From assembly GCA_023268955.1 (NCBI GenBank), contig JALRJW010000249.1, positions 1 through 11,614 on the forward strand: DNA of 11,614 nucleotides, written 5' to 3'. Every line of letters starts with the position of its first letter. Positions within the stretch are counted from its first letter, which is position 1. The notes beneath the pieces were generated by a model. That model was given only the letters and a program-made list of their open reading frames with translations. It had not been told where the DNA came from and made no database searches. The DNA is from Aliarcobacter sp. GTDB taxonomy: Bacteria > Campylobacterota > Campylobacteria > Campylobacterales > Arcobacteraceae. A program made the translations under genes and the position numbers. Shown here one piece after another: positions 1 through 6,855 of the stretch.

Positions 1-354
1 GGAGTCTTTATTTGCACCAATATTTACTCCCAAAACTCCATCATATTCAGATCTTTTTAAATTATTGACTAAGTGCTCTAATCCTTTATTGTTAAAACCG
101 AGTCTGTTGATAACAGAATTATGTTTAGTGAATCTAAAAACTCTTGGTTTGGTATTGCCAGATTGTGGCTTTGGAGTAACAGTTCCAACTTCTAAAAATC
201 CAAATCCCAAATCACCTAAAGCCTCTATGTAATCACCATTTTTATCGAGACCAGCTGCTGTTCCAAGCCTGTTTTTGAAAGTTAAATTTTTAAATTTGAA
301 TGGTTCTCTTAATGCAAATTTAGGTGAAATCCCAAAAAAAGAGTATAAAATCAT
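1..354 (-). CDS. pyrD: Dihydroorotate dehydrogenase (quinone), internal fragment, gammaproteobacterial type
   Basis: Membrane-associated flavoprotein that oxidises dihydroorotate to orotate in pyrimidine synthesis, passing electrons to quinone. The minus strand gives NRLGTAAGLDKNG, GFLEVGTVTPKPQ, INRLGFNNKG and GVLGVNIGANKDS, which follow the class 2 family from its FMN-binding core onward. The frame runs off the window at base 1. The formal ORF opens at an ATG at 354-352 after a stop at 375-373, but homology can be followed only to about base 310 (P of the segment before NLTFKNRLG). The usual ~45-residue N-terminal quinone-binding helices are absent. The INR-GFNN and GVLGVNIG signatures resemble E. 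coli and other gammaproteobacterial PyrD. As I recall the campylobacterial form, it reads QNAMGFNN here. I infer a foreign fragment joined to the core, not a functional gene. Confidence 0.85.
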   Translation of the reverse strand, partial: MILYSFFGISPKFALREPFKFKNLTFKNRLGTAAGLDKNGDYIEALGDLGFGFLEVGTVTPKPQSGNTKPRVFRFTKHNSVINRLGFNNKGLEHLVNNLKRSEYDGVLGVNIGANKDS

Positions 355-375
355 TAAACAAAGATTTTTAAACTA
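270..375. other. Probable chimeric junction (left)
   Basis: PyrD homology on the minus strand ends near base 310 and its frame meets a stop at 373-375. A different plus-strand coding frame, continuing into lpxB, takes over in the same stretch. Each gene is missing its expected 5' end. The exact breakpoint cannot be fixed by eye because the sequence is A/T-rich and simple. A real rearrangement could look the same, but the gammaproteobacterial character of the pyrD piece favours a cloning or assembly artefact. Confidence 0.65.
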
Positions 376-754
376 TAGACTTCTAAGCGGTAAAGTTATT
401 GCAAACAAAGACGTTGTACCATCATACATCATGTGCTATTCAACTATAAACAGAAACCGAACAAATGGAAGAGTTGAATACACAAAAGATGGAATTTCAT
501 ACCTAAATAGAGATGAAGTTAAATTAATCTCAATAGAAAAATTTAATGAATTGGCAAATACAAATTATGCTTGTGTAAAAGAGTTAATGTATTCACCATT
601 AAGATTTGAATTAGAACAAGAAATTAGAAATAAAGTAATCAAAAATCCATTTGATTTGAGTGCTTTAATTGTTTTAAATGAAATTGCTGATGTTAAATAT
701 GAGATTACGGTTAATGCTGAAACTTACGAAGATGTAAAAGAAGCAATTGTATGA
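275..754 (+). CDS. Hypothetical protein upstream of lpxB, 5' end probably lost
   Basis: I do not recognise this family. The frame is open from 233, and the first usable start is a TTG at 275 that lies inside the antisense pyrD piece, so that start and roughly the first 15-30 residues are probably not native. The rest is a soluble, charged protein of about 130 residues with no signal peptide, membrane segment or cysteine motif. It contains a basic stretch (INRNRTNGRVEYTKDG), then a probable helical region (FELEQEIRNKVIKNPFDL) and an acidic C-terminus. Its stop overlaps the lpxB start in an ATGA arrangement (751-754), which supports real translation and coupling to lpxB. A role linked to lipid A or the envelope is suggested only by position. 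Confidence 0.6.
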   Translation: MKVKFLNLNGSLNANLGEIPKKEYKIIKQRFLNYRLLSGKVIANKDVVPSYIMCYSTINRNRTNGRVEYTKDGISYLNRDEVKLISIEKFNELANTNYACVKELMYSPLRFELEQEIRNKVIKNPFDLSALIVLNEIADVKYEITVNAETYEDVKEAIV

Positions 755-1794
755 AAATTTTAGTTAGTGCTTTAGAAACTTCATCAAATATTCATTTAAA
801 AGAGTTGAAAAAACATTTAAATGATGATGTGCAGTTTGTTGGAGTTTTTGATTCACAACTAGGAAACCCTTTATATGACTTAACAAATCTTGCAATCATG
901 GGATTTGTTGATGCTATCAAAAAAATAAGATTCTTTTTTAAACTTAGAGATGAACTTGTTGAACTTGCAGATTCTTGTGATAAAGTTTTACTTATGGATT
1001 CAAGTGGTTTTAACTTGCCACTAGCTAAAAAATTAAAAGAAAAATATCCAAATAAAGAGATTATTTACTATATTTTACCCCAAGCATGGGTTTGGAAAAA
1101 AGGAAGAGTAAAAAAACTTGAAGCTTACTGTACAAAACTTTTATCTATCATTCCTTTTGAAGAAGAAATTTATAATGATAAAGAAAAAATTCAATATGTT
1201 GGACACCCTTTACTTGATGAAATAAGTGAATTTAAAAATGAACCTTCAACTTCAGGAAAAATTGTTTTTATGCCAGGAAGCAGAAAAACAGAAATCAAAA
1301 ATCATATGCCAATTTTTAAAGAGTTAGCTAAAAAAATTCCAAATAAAGAGCATATTTTAATTATTCCTCCAAAATTTGATGAAGAGTATATAAAATCAAT
1401 TTATGGGGATATTTCAAATTTTACAATCTCAAACAATGCCCATGAAGAACTGCTAATTGCTGAATATGGGTTTATATGTTCAGGAACTGCTACACTTGAA
1501 GCAGCGCTTATTGGAACACCTTTTACACTTAGTTACATAGCTAAAAAATTAGACTACAAAATAGGAAGAATGTTTATTAAACTAAAATATGTTGGTTTAG
1601 CAAATATCTTTTTTGAAAAAATGGGAAAATCAACAATTCACTCAGAATTTTTACAAGAAAATGTAACGACAGAAAACCTACTAAGTGACTATCAAAGTTG
1701 TGATAAAAGTAAATTTATTGAGAACTCAAAACTATTAAGAGAGTATTTAAAACAAGGCAGTTCATCAAAAGTTGCTAGTATAATTCAAAACTAA
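751..1794 (+). CDS. lpxB: Lipid-A-disaccharide synthase
   Basis: Peripheral inner-membrane GT19 glycosyltransferase that joins UDP-2,3-diacylglucosamine and lipid X to form the lipid A disaccharide. The 347 residues compare with about 382 in E. coli. The N-terminus (MKILVSALETSSNIHLKEL) is the campylobacterial variant of the usual AGExSGD nucleotide-sugar fold start. Further marks are LPQAWVWKKGR, YVGHPLLDE, MPGSRKTEI near residue 174, and CSGTATLEAALIGTP near residue 243, followed by the Y-AKKLDY-IGR-FIKLKYVGLANI membrane-facing region. The ATG start overlaps the stop of the upstream hypothetical gene by 4 bases, with only a weak purine-rich ribosome site, so coupled translation is likely. 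It is followed 51 bases later by fabZ. Product identity is secure. The shortened length is normal for this phylum. Confidence 0.95.
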   Translation: MKILVSALETSSNIHLKELKKHLNDDVQFVGVFDSQLGNPLYDLTNLAIMGFVDAIKKIRFFFKLRDELVELADSCDKVLLMDSSGFNLPLAKKLKEKYPNKEIIYYILPQAWVWKKGRVKKLEAYCTKLLSIIPFEEEIYNDKEKIQYVGHPLLDEISEFKNEPSTSGKIVFMPGSRKTEIKNHMPIFKELAKKIPNKEHILIIPPKFDEEYIKSIYGDISNFTISNNAHEELLIAEYGFICSGTATLEAALIGTPFTLSYIAKKLDYKIGRMFIKLKYVGLANIFFEKMGKSTIHSEFLQENVTTENLLSDYQSCDKSKFIENSKLLREYLKQGSSSKVASIIQN

Positions 1795-1802
1795 TAATCA
1801 TT

Positions 1803-1817
1803 TAGATAAAATATCTA
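1803..1817 (+). promoter_or_regulatory. Candidate promoter with dyad -10 region before fabZ
   Basis: TAGATA-AAA-TATCTA is a perfect 6-base dyad with a 3-base centre. The hexamer TAAAAT at 1807-1812 inside it fits a sigma70 -10 box, about 34 bases before the fabZ ATG. Nearly the same 19 bases occur before mnmG (6747-6765), with 16 of 19 matching from 1801. It suggests a separate fabZ promoter inside the operon. No clear -35 box is visible, which is usual in Campylobacterota. Confidence 0.45.
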
Positions 1818-1834
1818 CCATTATAAAACTACAT

Positions 1835-1838
1835 AGGA
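1835..1838 (+). promoter_or_regulatory. Ribosome binding site deciding the fabZ start
   Basis: AGGA lies 7 bases before the ATG at 1846 but only one base before the in-frame ATG at 1840. Normal spacing therefore favours 1846. Confidence 0.6.
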
Positions 1839-1845
1839 AATGTTA

Positions 1846-2289
1846 ATGTTAGACATAAATGAAATTCAAGAAATCTTACCTCATAGATACCCATTTTTAT
1901 TAGTTGATAGAATCACTGATATGGAAAAAGGTAAAACTATCGTTGGATACAAAAACATCTCAATTAGTGAGCCTGCATTCATGGGACACTTCCCTGGTCA
2001 TCCAATCTATCCAGGTGTTTTAATTTTAGAAGGTATGGCACAAGCTGGTGGTGTTTTAGCTTTAAAAAGCAATGATTTAACTACAGAAGAATTACAACAA
2101 AAAGTTATCTACTTCATGAGTATTGATGGTGCTAAATTTAGAACTCCTGTTAAACCAGGTGACAAATTAGAGTATAGAATTGAAGTTAAGAAACTAAGAG
2201 GAACTTTAATTGTTCTAGATGGTAAAGCATACGTTGATGATAAGCTTGTAGCAGAAGCTGAACTAAAAGCTATGGTTGTAGATAAATAG
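1846..2289 (+). CDS. fabZ: 3-hydroxyacyl-[acyl-carrier-protein] dehydratase FabZ
   Basis: Cytoplasmic hot-dog-fold dehydratase of type II fatty acid synthesis. It converts (R)-3-hydroxyacyl-ACP to trans-2-enoyl-ACP and so competes with LpxA for the same substrate. The protein is 147 residues from the chosen start (an ATG six bases upstream would add two). The family opening ILPHRYPFLLVDRI is present. The catalytic loop GHFPGHPIYPGVLILEGMAQ carries the active-site His48 and Glu62, matching His49 and Glu63 of the Pseudomonas enzyme. It is followed seven bases later by lpxA, and the lpxA ribosome site (ATAGG) includes the fabZ stop codon, so translation is probably coupled. The fabZ-lpxA pairing is widespread in Gram-negatives. 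Confidence 0.97.
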   Translation: MLDINEIQEILPHRYPFLLVDRITDMEKGKTIVGYKNISISEPAFMGHFPGHPIYPGVLILEGMAQAGGVLALKSNDLTTEELQQKVIYFMSIDGAKFRTPVKPGDKLEYRIEVKKLRGTLIVLDGKAYVDDKLVAEAELKAMVVDK

Positions 2290-2296
2290 GCTTGCT

Positions 2297-3079
2297 ATGA
2301 ATAATATTCACTCAACTGCAATAATTGAAGAAGGCGCTGTTTTAGGACAAAATGTAACTGTAGGTGCTTACACAGTTATTGGTTCGCAAGTAAAAATTGG
2401 AGATGGTACAACTATTGGTAGTCACACTTTAATTGAAGGGAAAACTACTATTGGTAAAAACAACCAAATTTTTTCTCACGCAACTTTAGGTTCTATTCCT
2501 CAAGATTTAAAATTTAATGGAGAAGATGTAGAACTTATTATTGGCGATAATAATAAAATAAGAGAATATACACTGTTTAATCCAGGAACTATCGGTGGTG
2601 GAAGCATCACTAAAATTGGAAGCAATAACTTATTTATGGGATACACTCACGTAGCTCATGATGTTATTGTGGGAGACAACTGTGTATTTGCAAACTGTGC
2701 AACACTTGCAGGTCACGTAGAAATTGATGACTATGTAGTAGTTGGTGGATTAACACCAATTCATCAATTCTGCAAAATTGGAACGCAAGTTATGATTGCT
2801 GGTGGTTCAGTTGTAACTCAAGATATTCCTCCATTTTGTTTAGCAGAAGGGAACAGAGCAGTTTTAAGAGGTCTTAACTTAAATGGATTAAGAAGAAGAC
2901 TTGAAAATAGAAAAGATATTGATGAGATTAAACATGCTTATAAAGCATTGTTTGAATCAAATGAGCCACTAAGTGACAGTGCTAGAAAAATTTATGATGA
3001 AAGCACAAATCAATATGTAAAAGATTTAGCTCTTTTTGTACTTGAAACAAAAAGAGGAATCCCATTTAACAGAAAATAA
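2297..3079 (+). CDS. lpxA: UDP-N-acetylglucosamine O-acyltransferase
   Basis: Cytoplasmic homotrimeric acyltransferase that starts lipid A synthesis by moving an (R)-3-hydroxyacyl chain from ACP to UDP-GlcNAc (or to its 3-amino form in some Campylobacterota). The 260 residues match the family's usual length. The N-terminal two thirds are left-handed beta-helix hexapeptide repeats (for example GAVLGQ, GQNVTVGAYTVIG, IGDGTTIG), followed by a helical C-terminus from about residue 190. The catalytic His is at 121 in GYTHVAHD, with His118 alongside, matching His125 and His122 of E. coli. The position aligned with the E. coli chain-length residue Gly173 is also glycine (169, in MIAGG), which suggests a long acyl chain, around C14. 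Whether the acceptor is GlcNAc or GlcNAc3N cannot be told here. Confidence 0.97.
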   Translation: MNNIHSTAIIEEGAVLGQNVTVGAYTVIGSQVKIGDGTTIGSHTLIEGKTTIGKNNQIFSHATLGSIPQDLKFNGEDVELIIGDNNKIREYTLFNPGTIGGGSITKIGSNNLFMGYTHVAHDVIVGDNCVFANCATLAGHVEIDDYVVVGGLTPIHQFCKIGTQVMIAGGSVVTQDIPPFCLAEGNRAVLRGLNLNGLRRRLENRKDIDEIKHAYKALFESNEPLSDSARKIYDESTNQYVKDLALFVLETKRGIPFNRK

Positions 3080-3090
3080 TTAGGTGATAT

Positions 3091-4314
3091 ATGAGTAAAA
3101 TAACTTGTGATTTTTGTGGAGCAAAAGATACCAATGACAATCCAGTAATTGCGGGAGACAATGCTTTTATTTGTAAATCTTGCGTAAATGCAGCATATGA
3201 CATTATGAATGGTAAAGCTGCATCACAACAACAAATTGAAACTGAAACAACACAGGCTGTTGCCCAAGAGATTAAATTAAGAACACCAGCTGAATTAAAA
3301 ACAATTTTAGATGAATATGTTGTTGGTCAAGATACAGCAAAAAAAGTTTTAAGTGTTGCTGTTTACAACCACTACAAAAGAATTTTTAGAAAACATGAAA
3401 TTGATGATGATACTGAATTAAATAAATCAAATGTTTTATTAATAGGACCAACAGGTTCAGGTAAAACTCTATTAGCCCAAACTATTTCTAAATATTTAGA
3501 TGTTCCTTTGGCAATAGCTGATGCAACTTCATTAACTGAAGCTGGATATGTAGGTGATGATGTTGAAAACGTTGTAACTAGACTTGTTCAAGCAGCAGAT
3601 GGAGATATACAAAAAGCTCAAAGAGGTATAATTTTTATTGATGAGATCGATAAAATTGCTAGAATGAGTGAAAATAGAAGTATTACTAGAGATGTTTCAG
3701 GGGAAGGTGTTCAACAAGCATTATTAAAAATTGTTGAAGGTGCCGTTGTAAATGTTCCACCAAAAGGTGGAAGAAAACATCCAGGGCAAGAAGCACTTCA
3801 AGTTGATACTACAAATATTTTATTTGTTTGTGGTGGAGCTTTTGATGGTTTAGAAGATATTATCAAGAAAAAACAAGGAACAAATGTTTTAGGTTTCAAT
3901 CATGATAAAAAATCTAAAAATGACCACGATGAAGTTATCTCTTCTGTTCAAACAGATGATTTAGTAAAATATGGATTAATTCCTGAATTAATTGGTAGAT
4001 TACATATGTTAGCAACTTTAAATGAAATTACAGAAGATAATATGGTTCATATTTTAACTGAACCAAAAAATGCTTTAGTAAAACAATACATTAAACTATT
4101 TGAAATGGATGATGTAAAATTAGAATTCCAAGAAGATGCTTTAAAAGAAGTTGCAAGAATGGCAATTGAGAGAAAAACAGGTGCAAGAGGTCTTAGATCA
4201 ATTTTAGAAGATATAATGTTAGATATAATGTTTGATATTCCAAATTACAAAGACAAAACTGTAACTATTACTAAAGATGTGGTTACAAAAGAAAAACAAC
4301 CAAAAATAGCTTAA
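3091..4314 (+). CDS. clpX: ATP-dependent Clp protease ATP-binding subunit ClpX
   Basis: AAA+ unfoldase that forms a hexamer, recognises tagged or regulatory substrates and feeds them to ClpP in the cytoplasm. An N-terminal zinc-binding domain has Cys6, Cys9, Cys28 and Cys31. Walker A is GPTGSGKT at 119-126, the pore loop GYVG is at 152-155 and Walker B IFIDE is at 181-185. The RKH loop lies at 228-230, the LGF tripeptide at 267-269 sits where the ClpP-docking loop is expected, and GARGLRS is the sensor-2 segment. The 407 residues are normal. AGGTGA precedes the ATG. clpP is not beside it; instead clpX lies between lpxA and mreB, as in Campylobacter and Helicobacter, so it is co-transcribed with envelope genes. 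Confidence 0.98.
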   Translation: MSKITCDFCGAKDTNDNPVIAGDNAFICKSCVNAAYDIMNGKAASQQQIETETTQAVAQEIKLRTPAELKTILDEYVVGQDTAKKVLSVAVYNHYKRIFRKHEIDDDTELNKSNVLLIGPTGSGKTLLAQTISKYLDVPLAIADATSLTEAGYVGDDVENVVTRLVQAADGDIQKAQRGIIFIDEIDKIARMSENRSITRDVSGEGVQQALLKIVEGAVVNVPPKGGRKHPGQEALQVDTTNILFVCGGAFDGLEDIIKKKQGTNVLGFNHDKKSKNDHDEVISSVQTDDLVKYGLIPELIGRLHMLATLNEITEDNMVHILTEPKNALVKQYIKLFEMDDVKLEFQEDALKEVARMAIERKTGARGLRSILEDIMLDIMFDIPNYKDKTVTITKDVVTKEKQPKIA

Positions 4315-4325
4315 AAGGAATAGAT

Positions 4326-5357
4326 GTGTTTTTTAATAAATTAATCGGTATTTTTTCAAATGACATGGCAATAGATTTAGGTACTGCTAATACTATTGTT
4401 TCTGTTAGAGGTAAAGGGATCATTATAAATGAACCTTCAGTAGTAGCAGTTCAAAAAGACAAATACGGTAAAGATAGAATCTTAGCTGTTGGTCAAGAAG
4501 CAAAACAAATGATTGGTAAAACTCCTTTAAATATTCAAGCTGTTAGACCAATGCAAGATGGTGTTATTGCAGATTTTGAAATGACTGAAAGAATGATTAG
4601 ATATTTCATTGAAAAGGCACACTCTAGAAAATCTTTTGTAAGACCTAGAATTATTATCTCTATTCCTTATGGTATTACACAAGTTGAAAGAAAAGCAGTT
4701 GAAGAATCAGCTATTAGTGCAGGTGCAAGAGAAGTATTCTTAGTTGAAGAACCAATGGCAGCTGCTATTGGTGCTGGTATTCCTGTTGCTGATCCATCTG
4801 GTTATGTTGTTGTTGACATTGGTGGTGGTACTACTGAAATTGGAGTTACTTCTTTAGGTGGACTTGTATTATCTAAATCTATAAAAGTTGCTGGTGATAA
4901 ACTTGATAAATCAATTATTGATTATGTTAGACAAAACTACAATTTATTTATCGGGGAAAGAACAGCTGAAACTGTAAAATTAGCAGTTGGAACTGCAATA
5001 AAACTTGATAAAGAGCTAAATATCAAAGTAAAAGGTAGAGATAACTCAGGTTTACTTTCAACTATTGAGTTAGGTAGTGAAGGTGTTAGAACTGCAATTA
5101 AAGAGCCTTTAAAAGAGATTGTAAATGCATTAAAAGCTGTATTAGAAGATATGCCACCTGATTTAGCAGGAGATGTAGTGGATAACGGTGTTATTTTAAC
5201 AGGTGGTGGAGCTTTAATTAGAGGTTTAGATAGATACATTGCTGATATTGTTAAACTTCCTGTAAGAGTAGCTGAAGAGCCTTTATTAGCAGTTGCTTAT
5301 GGAACAAGCAAAGTATTAGATGAGGATAATTTACTTAAACTAATTACAAATGCGTAA
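4326..5357 (+). CDS. mreB: Rod shape-determining protein MreB
   Basis: Bacterial actin that forms membrane-bound antiparallel filaments and directs lateral cell-wall synthesis. The 343 residues are typical. Phosphate-1 motif DLGTANT is at 17-23, phosphate-2 VDIGGGTTEIG near residue 163, and the adenosine motif LTGGGALIRG near residue 292. The hydrophobic N-terminal FFNKLIGIF probably helps membrane attachment. The start is GTG: AAGGAA at 4315-4320 lies 5 bases before it, and the nearby ATG at 4324 is in another frame that stops after six codons. It follows clpX by 11 bases and its last 8 bases overlap mreC, so mreB and mreC are probably translated together. The family is certain. Confidence 0.98.
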   Translation: MFFNKLIGIFSNDMAIDLGTANTIVSVRGKGIIINEPSVVAVQKDKYGKDRILAVGQEAKQMIGKTPLNIQAVRPMQDGVIADFEMTERMIRYFIEKAHSRKSFVRPRIIISIPYGITQVERKAVEESAISAGAREVFLVEEPMAAAIGAGIPVADPSGYVVVDIGGGTTEIGVTSLGGLVLSKSIKVAGDKLDKSIIDYVRQNYNLFIGERTAETVKLAVGTAIKLDKELNIKVKGRDNSGLLSTIELGSEGVRTAIKEPLKEIVNALKAVLEDMPPDLAGDVVDNGVILTGGGALIRGLDRYIADIVKLPVRVAEEPLLAVAYGTSKVLDEDNLLKLITNA

Positions 5358-6108
5358 GTTTCTTTTCTTTTTAATCTTAGTAGCTATTGCTTTATCATAT
5401 GTTTTTAAAATAGATGAGGCCATAGCGAATAGATTAACCTTTCTTAATGATTTTAAACAATATTATTTACAAAAAATTGCTGATATTACTTACTCAGTAG
5501 ATAAATATTTTAATCAATTAAATACAATTGAAGAACTAAATACTCAAAATGAAAAGTTAAAGAAATATCAAATACTTCATCAAGAAACAACTCAAAAATT
5601 AAATGAATTATCAAATATTAATGATAATTTAAAAGAAAATATCAACTCAAATACAGAATTAATTAATGTAATTTCATATGAAAATTTCAACGACTTTACA
5701 AAAGTTATTTTAAACTATCAAAAAACTGATGAAAAAATTTCTGCTTTAATTACTACAGATAATTATGCAGCGGGAATTGCAATAAATGAAGAAAATCAAA
5801 CTATGGGTCTTTTAAATGGTAATAAAAAATGCTCTTATGCAGTTTTTATTGGACAAAAAAAAGTTCCTGGAATTGTAAACTATTCAAATGAAAAAAAAGA
5901 GTTTATATTTTTAAATTACATACCAATTTGGCAAGAGATAAAAATAGGTGATGAAGTTATTACTTCAGGTATGGATAATGTTTTTTTTGAAGGTGTAAAA
6001 GTTGGTAAGATTGTAGAAATCGAAAAATATCCAACTATGCAAAAAGCCTATGTAAAACCTTATGCAAACATATTAAATCAGAAATATTATTTTATTTATA
6101 GGAATTAA
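5350..6108 (+). CDS. mreC: Rod shape-determining protein MreC
   Basis: Bitopic inner-membrane protein of the elongasome, which links MreB with the periplasmic wall-synthesis enzymes. A membrane helix at about residues 3-20 is followed by a coiled coil at about 58-105 (heptad-like Leu, Ile and Asn, rich in Glu and Lys). A beta-rich periplasmic domain follows, with the family signature GDEVITSGMDNVF and FEGVKVGKI near residues 200-222. The 252 residues are at the short end, as in other Campylobacterota. The ATG overlaps the end of mreB by 8 bases. No mreD follows: the next gene is convergent ribE and the run ends here. The final Asn codon and stop lie inside a palindrome shared with the ribE end. 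Confidence 0.93.
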   Translation: MRKFLFFLILVAIALSYVFKIDEAIANRLTFLNDFKQYYLQKIADITYSVDKYFNQLNTIEELNTQNEKLKKYQILHQETTQKLNELSNINDNLKENINSNTELINVISYENFNDFTKVILNYQKTDEKISALITTDNYAAGIAINEENQTMGLLNGNKKCSYAVFIGQKKVPGIVNYSNEKKEFIFLNYIPIWQEIKIGDEVITSGMDNVFFEGVKVGKIVEIEKYPTMQKAYVKPYANILNQKYYFIYRN

Positions 6109-6124
6109 AAGGAGTTTTAATTCC
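6101..6124. terminator. Candidate bidirectional terminator holding both stop codons
   Basis: GGAATTAAAA and TTTTAATTCC form a perfect 10-base stem around the four-base loop GGAG. The mreC stop (6106-6108) is in the left arm and the ribE stop (6117-6119, minus strand) is reached through the right arm, so each gene ends inside the hairpin. The stem is A/T-rich with only two G-C pairs and no long T tract follows in either direction, so termination strength is uncertain. Confidence 0.55.
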
Positions 6125-6725
6125 AAGCCATAATCTTATCAACTTGATCCCAAGTTAAGTCATCTTTTTTATTAAACATATTAAAAATATATCGTGCGAA
6201 CATGTCCGTCTCAATATTTACTTTCGAACCTTTTTTATATGTTTTAAAAAGGGTATTTTCGTAAGTATGGGGGATAATAGTAAGTCTAAAACTATCTTTA
6301 AGAACTTCATTTACTGTTAAAGAAACACCATCAACTGTGATACTCCCCTTTGGTATAACATACTTTAAATACTCTTTTGGAATAGAAATAAAAATATCAT
6401 AAGACTTTCCATTGTTCTTGATATCTTTAATTATACCTAAACAATCAACATGACCTTGAACAATATGTCCTTCAAATCTATCACCCATCATCATGGCTGG
6501 TTCCATATGAACAGAACCTTTGTAGTTTTCCATAGCTAAGATTTTTTGAGATTCTAAAGATAATTCAACTGTAAATGTATTACCAGAGATTTTAACAACA
6601 GTTAAACACGCGCCATTTATTGCTATAGAATCACCAATTTTTGGTTTATAGTTTGCTTTTACTGTCAAAAAACCGTTAGCAAAACTAACAACTTTTGCCA
6701 TCTCTCTAATAAGTCCTGTAAACAC
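6117..6725 (-). CDS. ribE: Riboflavin synthase, alpha chain
   Basis: Converts two molecules of 6,7-dimethyl-8-ribityllumazine into riboflavin and a pyrimidinedione, the last step of riboflavin synthesis. It starts with the family hallmark MFTGLI and has two homologous lumazine-binding barrels. The first carries INGACLTV (residues 36-43) and GHIVQGHVD (86-94). The second carries DGVSLTV (132-138) and the IIPHTYENTLF segment. A C-terminal helix (about 176-185) is the expected trimerisation region. The 202 residues are normal. The start codon is GTG, with AAAAAGG 8 bases upstream on the minus strand. It is transcribed away from mnmG across a 130-base divergent region. No FMN riboswitch consensus was seen upstream. 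The gene name ribC is used for the same enzyme in some species. Confidence 0.96.
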   Translation of the reverse strand: MFTGLIREMAKVVSFANGFLTVKANYKPKIGDSIAINGACLTVVKISGNTFTVELSLESQKILAMENYKGSVHMEPAMMMGDRFEGHIVQGHVDCLGIIKDIKNNGKSYDIFISIPKEYLKYVIPKGSITVDGVSLTVNEVLKDSFRLTIIPHTYENTLFKTYKKGSKVNIETDMFARYIFNMFNKKDDLTWDQVDKIMAWN

Positions 6726-6746
6726 TTAAAAAACCTTTTTCTAAAT

Positions 6747-6765
6747 TTTAGATATAATATCTAAA
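6747..6765. promoter_or_regulatory. Dyad with embedded -10 box between ribE and mnmG
   Basis: TTTAGATATAATATCTAAA has perfect 9-base arms around one central base. TATAAT at 6753-6758 is a consensus -10 box for mnmG, placing transcription start about 90 bases before its ATG. Because of the symmetry the minus strand reads TATTAT, so the site could also serve ribE. A closely similar site is found before fabZ. It could be a promoter, an operator overlapping the promoter, or both. Confidence 0.5.
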
Positions 6766-6779
6766 AAACCATAAGAGCC

Positions 6780-6823
6780 AAATTTCTTAGATAAGTGGAA
6801 GAAAACATTTATCTAAGAAATTT
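6780..6823 (+). promoter_or_regulatory. Long perfect hairpin in the mnmG leader
   Basis: Arms AAATTTCTTAGATAA (6780-6794) and TTATCTAAGAAATTT (6809-6823) are a perfect 15-base inverted repeat around a 14-base loop, GTGGAAGAAAACAT. It lies between the presumed mnmG promoter and the ribosome site. No T tract follows, so it does not look like a plain terminator. It could be an RNA control element, an RNA-processing site, or a DNA operator. The arms repeat the TTAGATA word of the nearby dyad. Confidence 0.6.
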
Positions 6824-6843
6824 CGATGGAAAATATATCGAAA
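6821..6843 (+). promoter_or_regulatory. Second hairpin next to the mnmG ribosome binding site
   Basis: TTTCGAT (6821-6827) and ATCGAAA (6837-6843) form a 7-base stem with a 9-base loop. The stem shares three bases with the upstream hairpin, so the two full structures compete. It ends in the start of the AAAAGGA ribosome site (6841-6847), 8 bases before the mnmG ATG, where folding could reduce ribosome access. Confidence 0.4.
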
Positions 6844-6855
6844 AGGAAATAAACT

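Noticed and set aside
4937..5239. Minus-strand ORF of 100 residues inside mreB
   Set aside because: It is a shadow of the mreB coding frame. Ser/Pro/Leu-rich composition without motifs, no ribosome site, and MreB is complete and conserved across it.
6726..6855. FMN riboswitch controlling ribE
   Set aside because: The conserved FMN-riboswitch bases (such as AGGGUG and CCGGCGGU) are absent on the ribE strand, and the region is nearly all A/T apart from the hairpins described.
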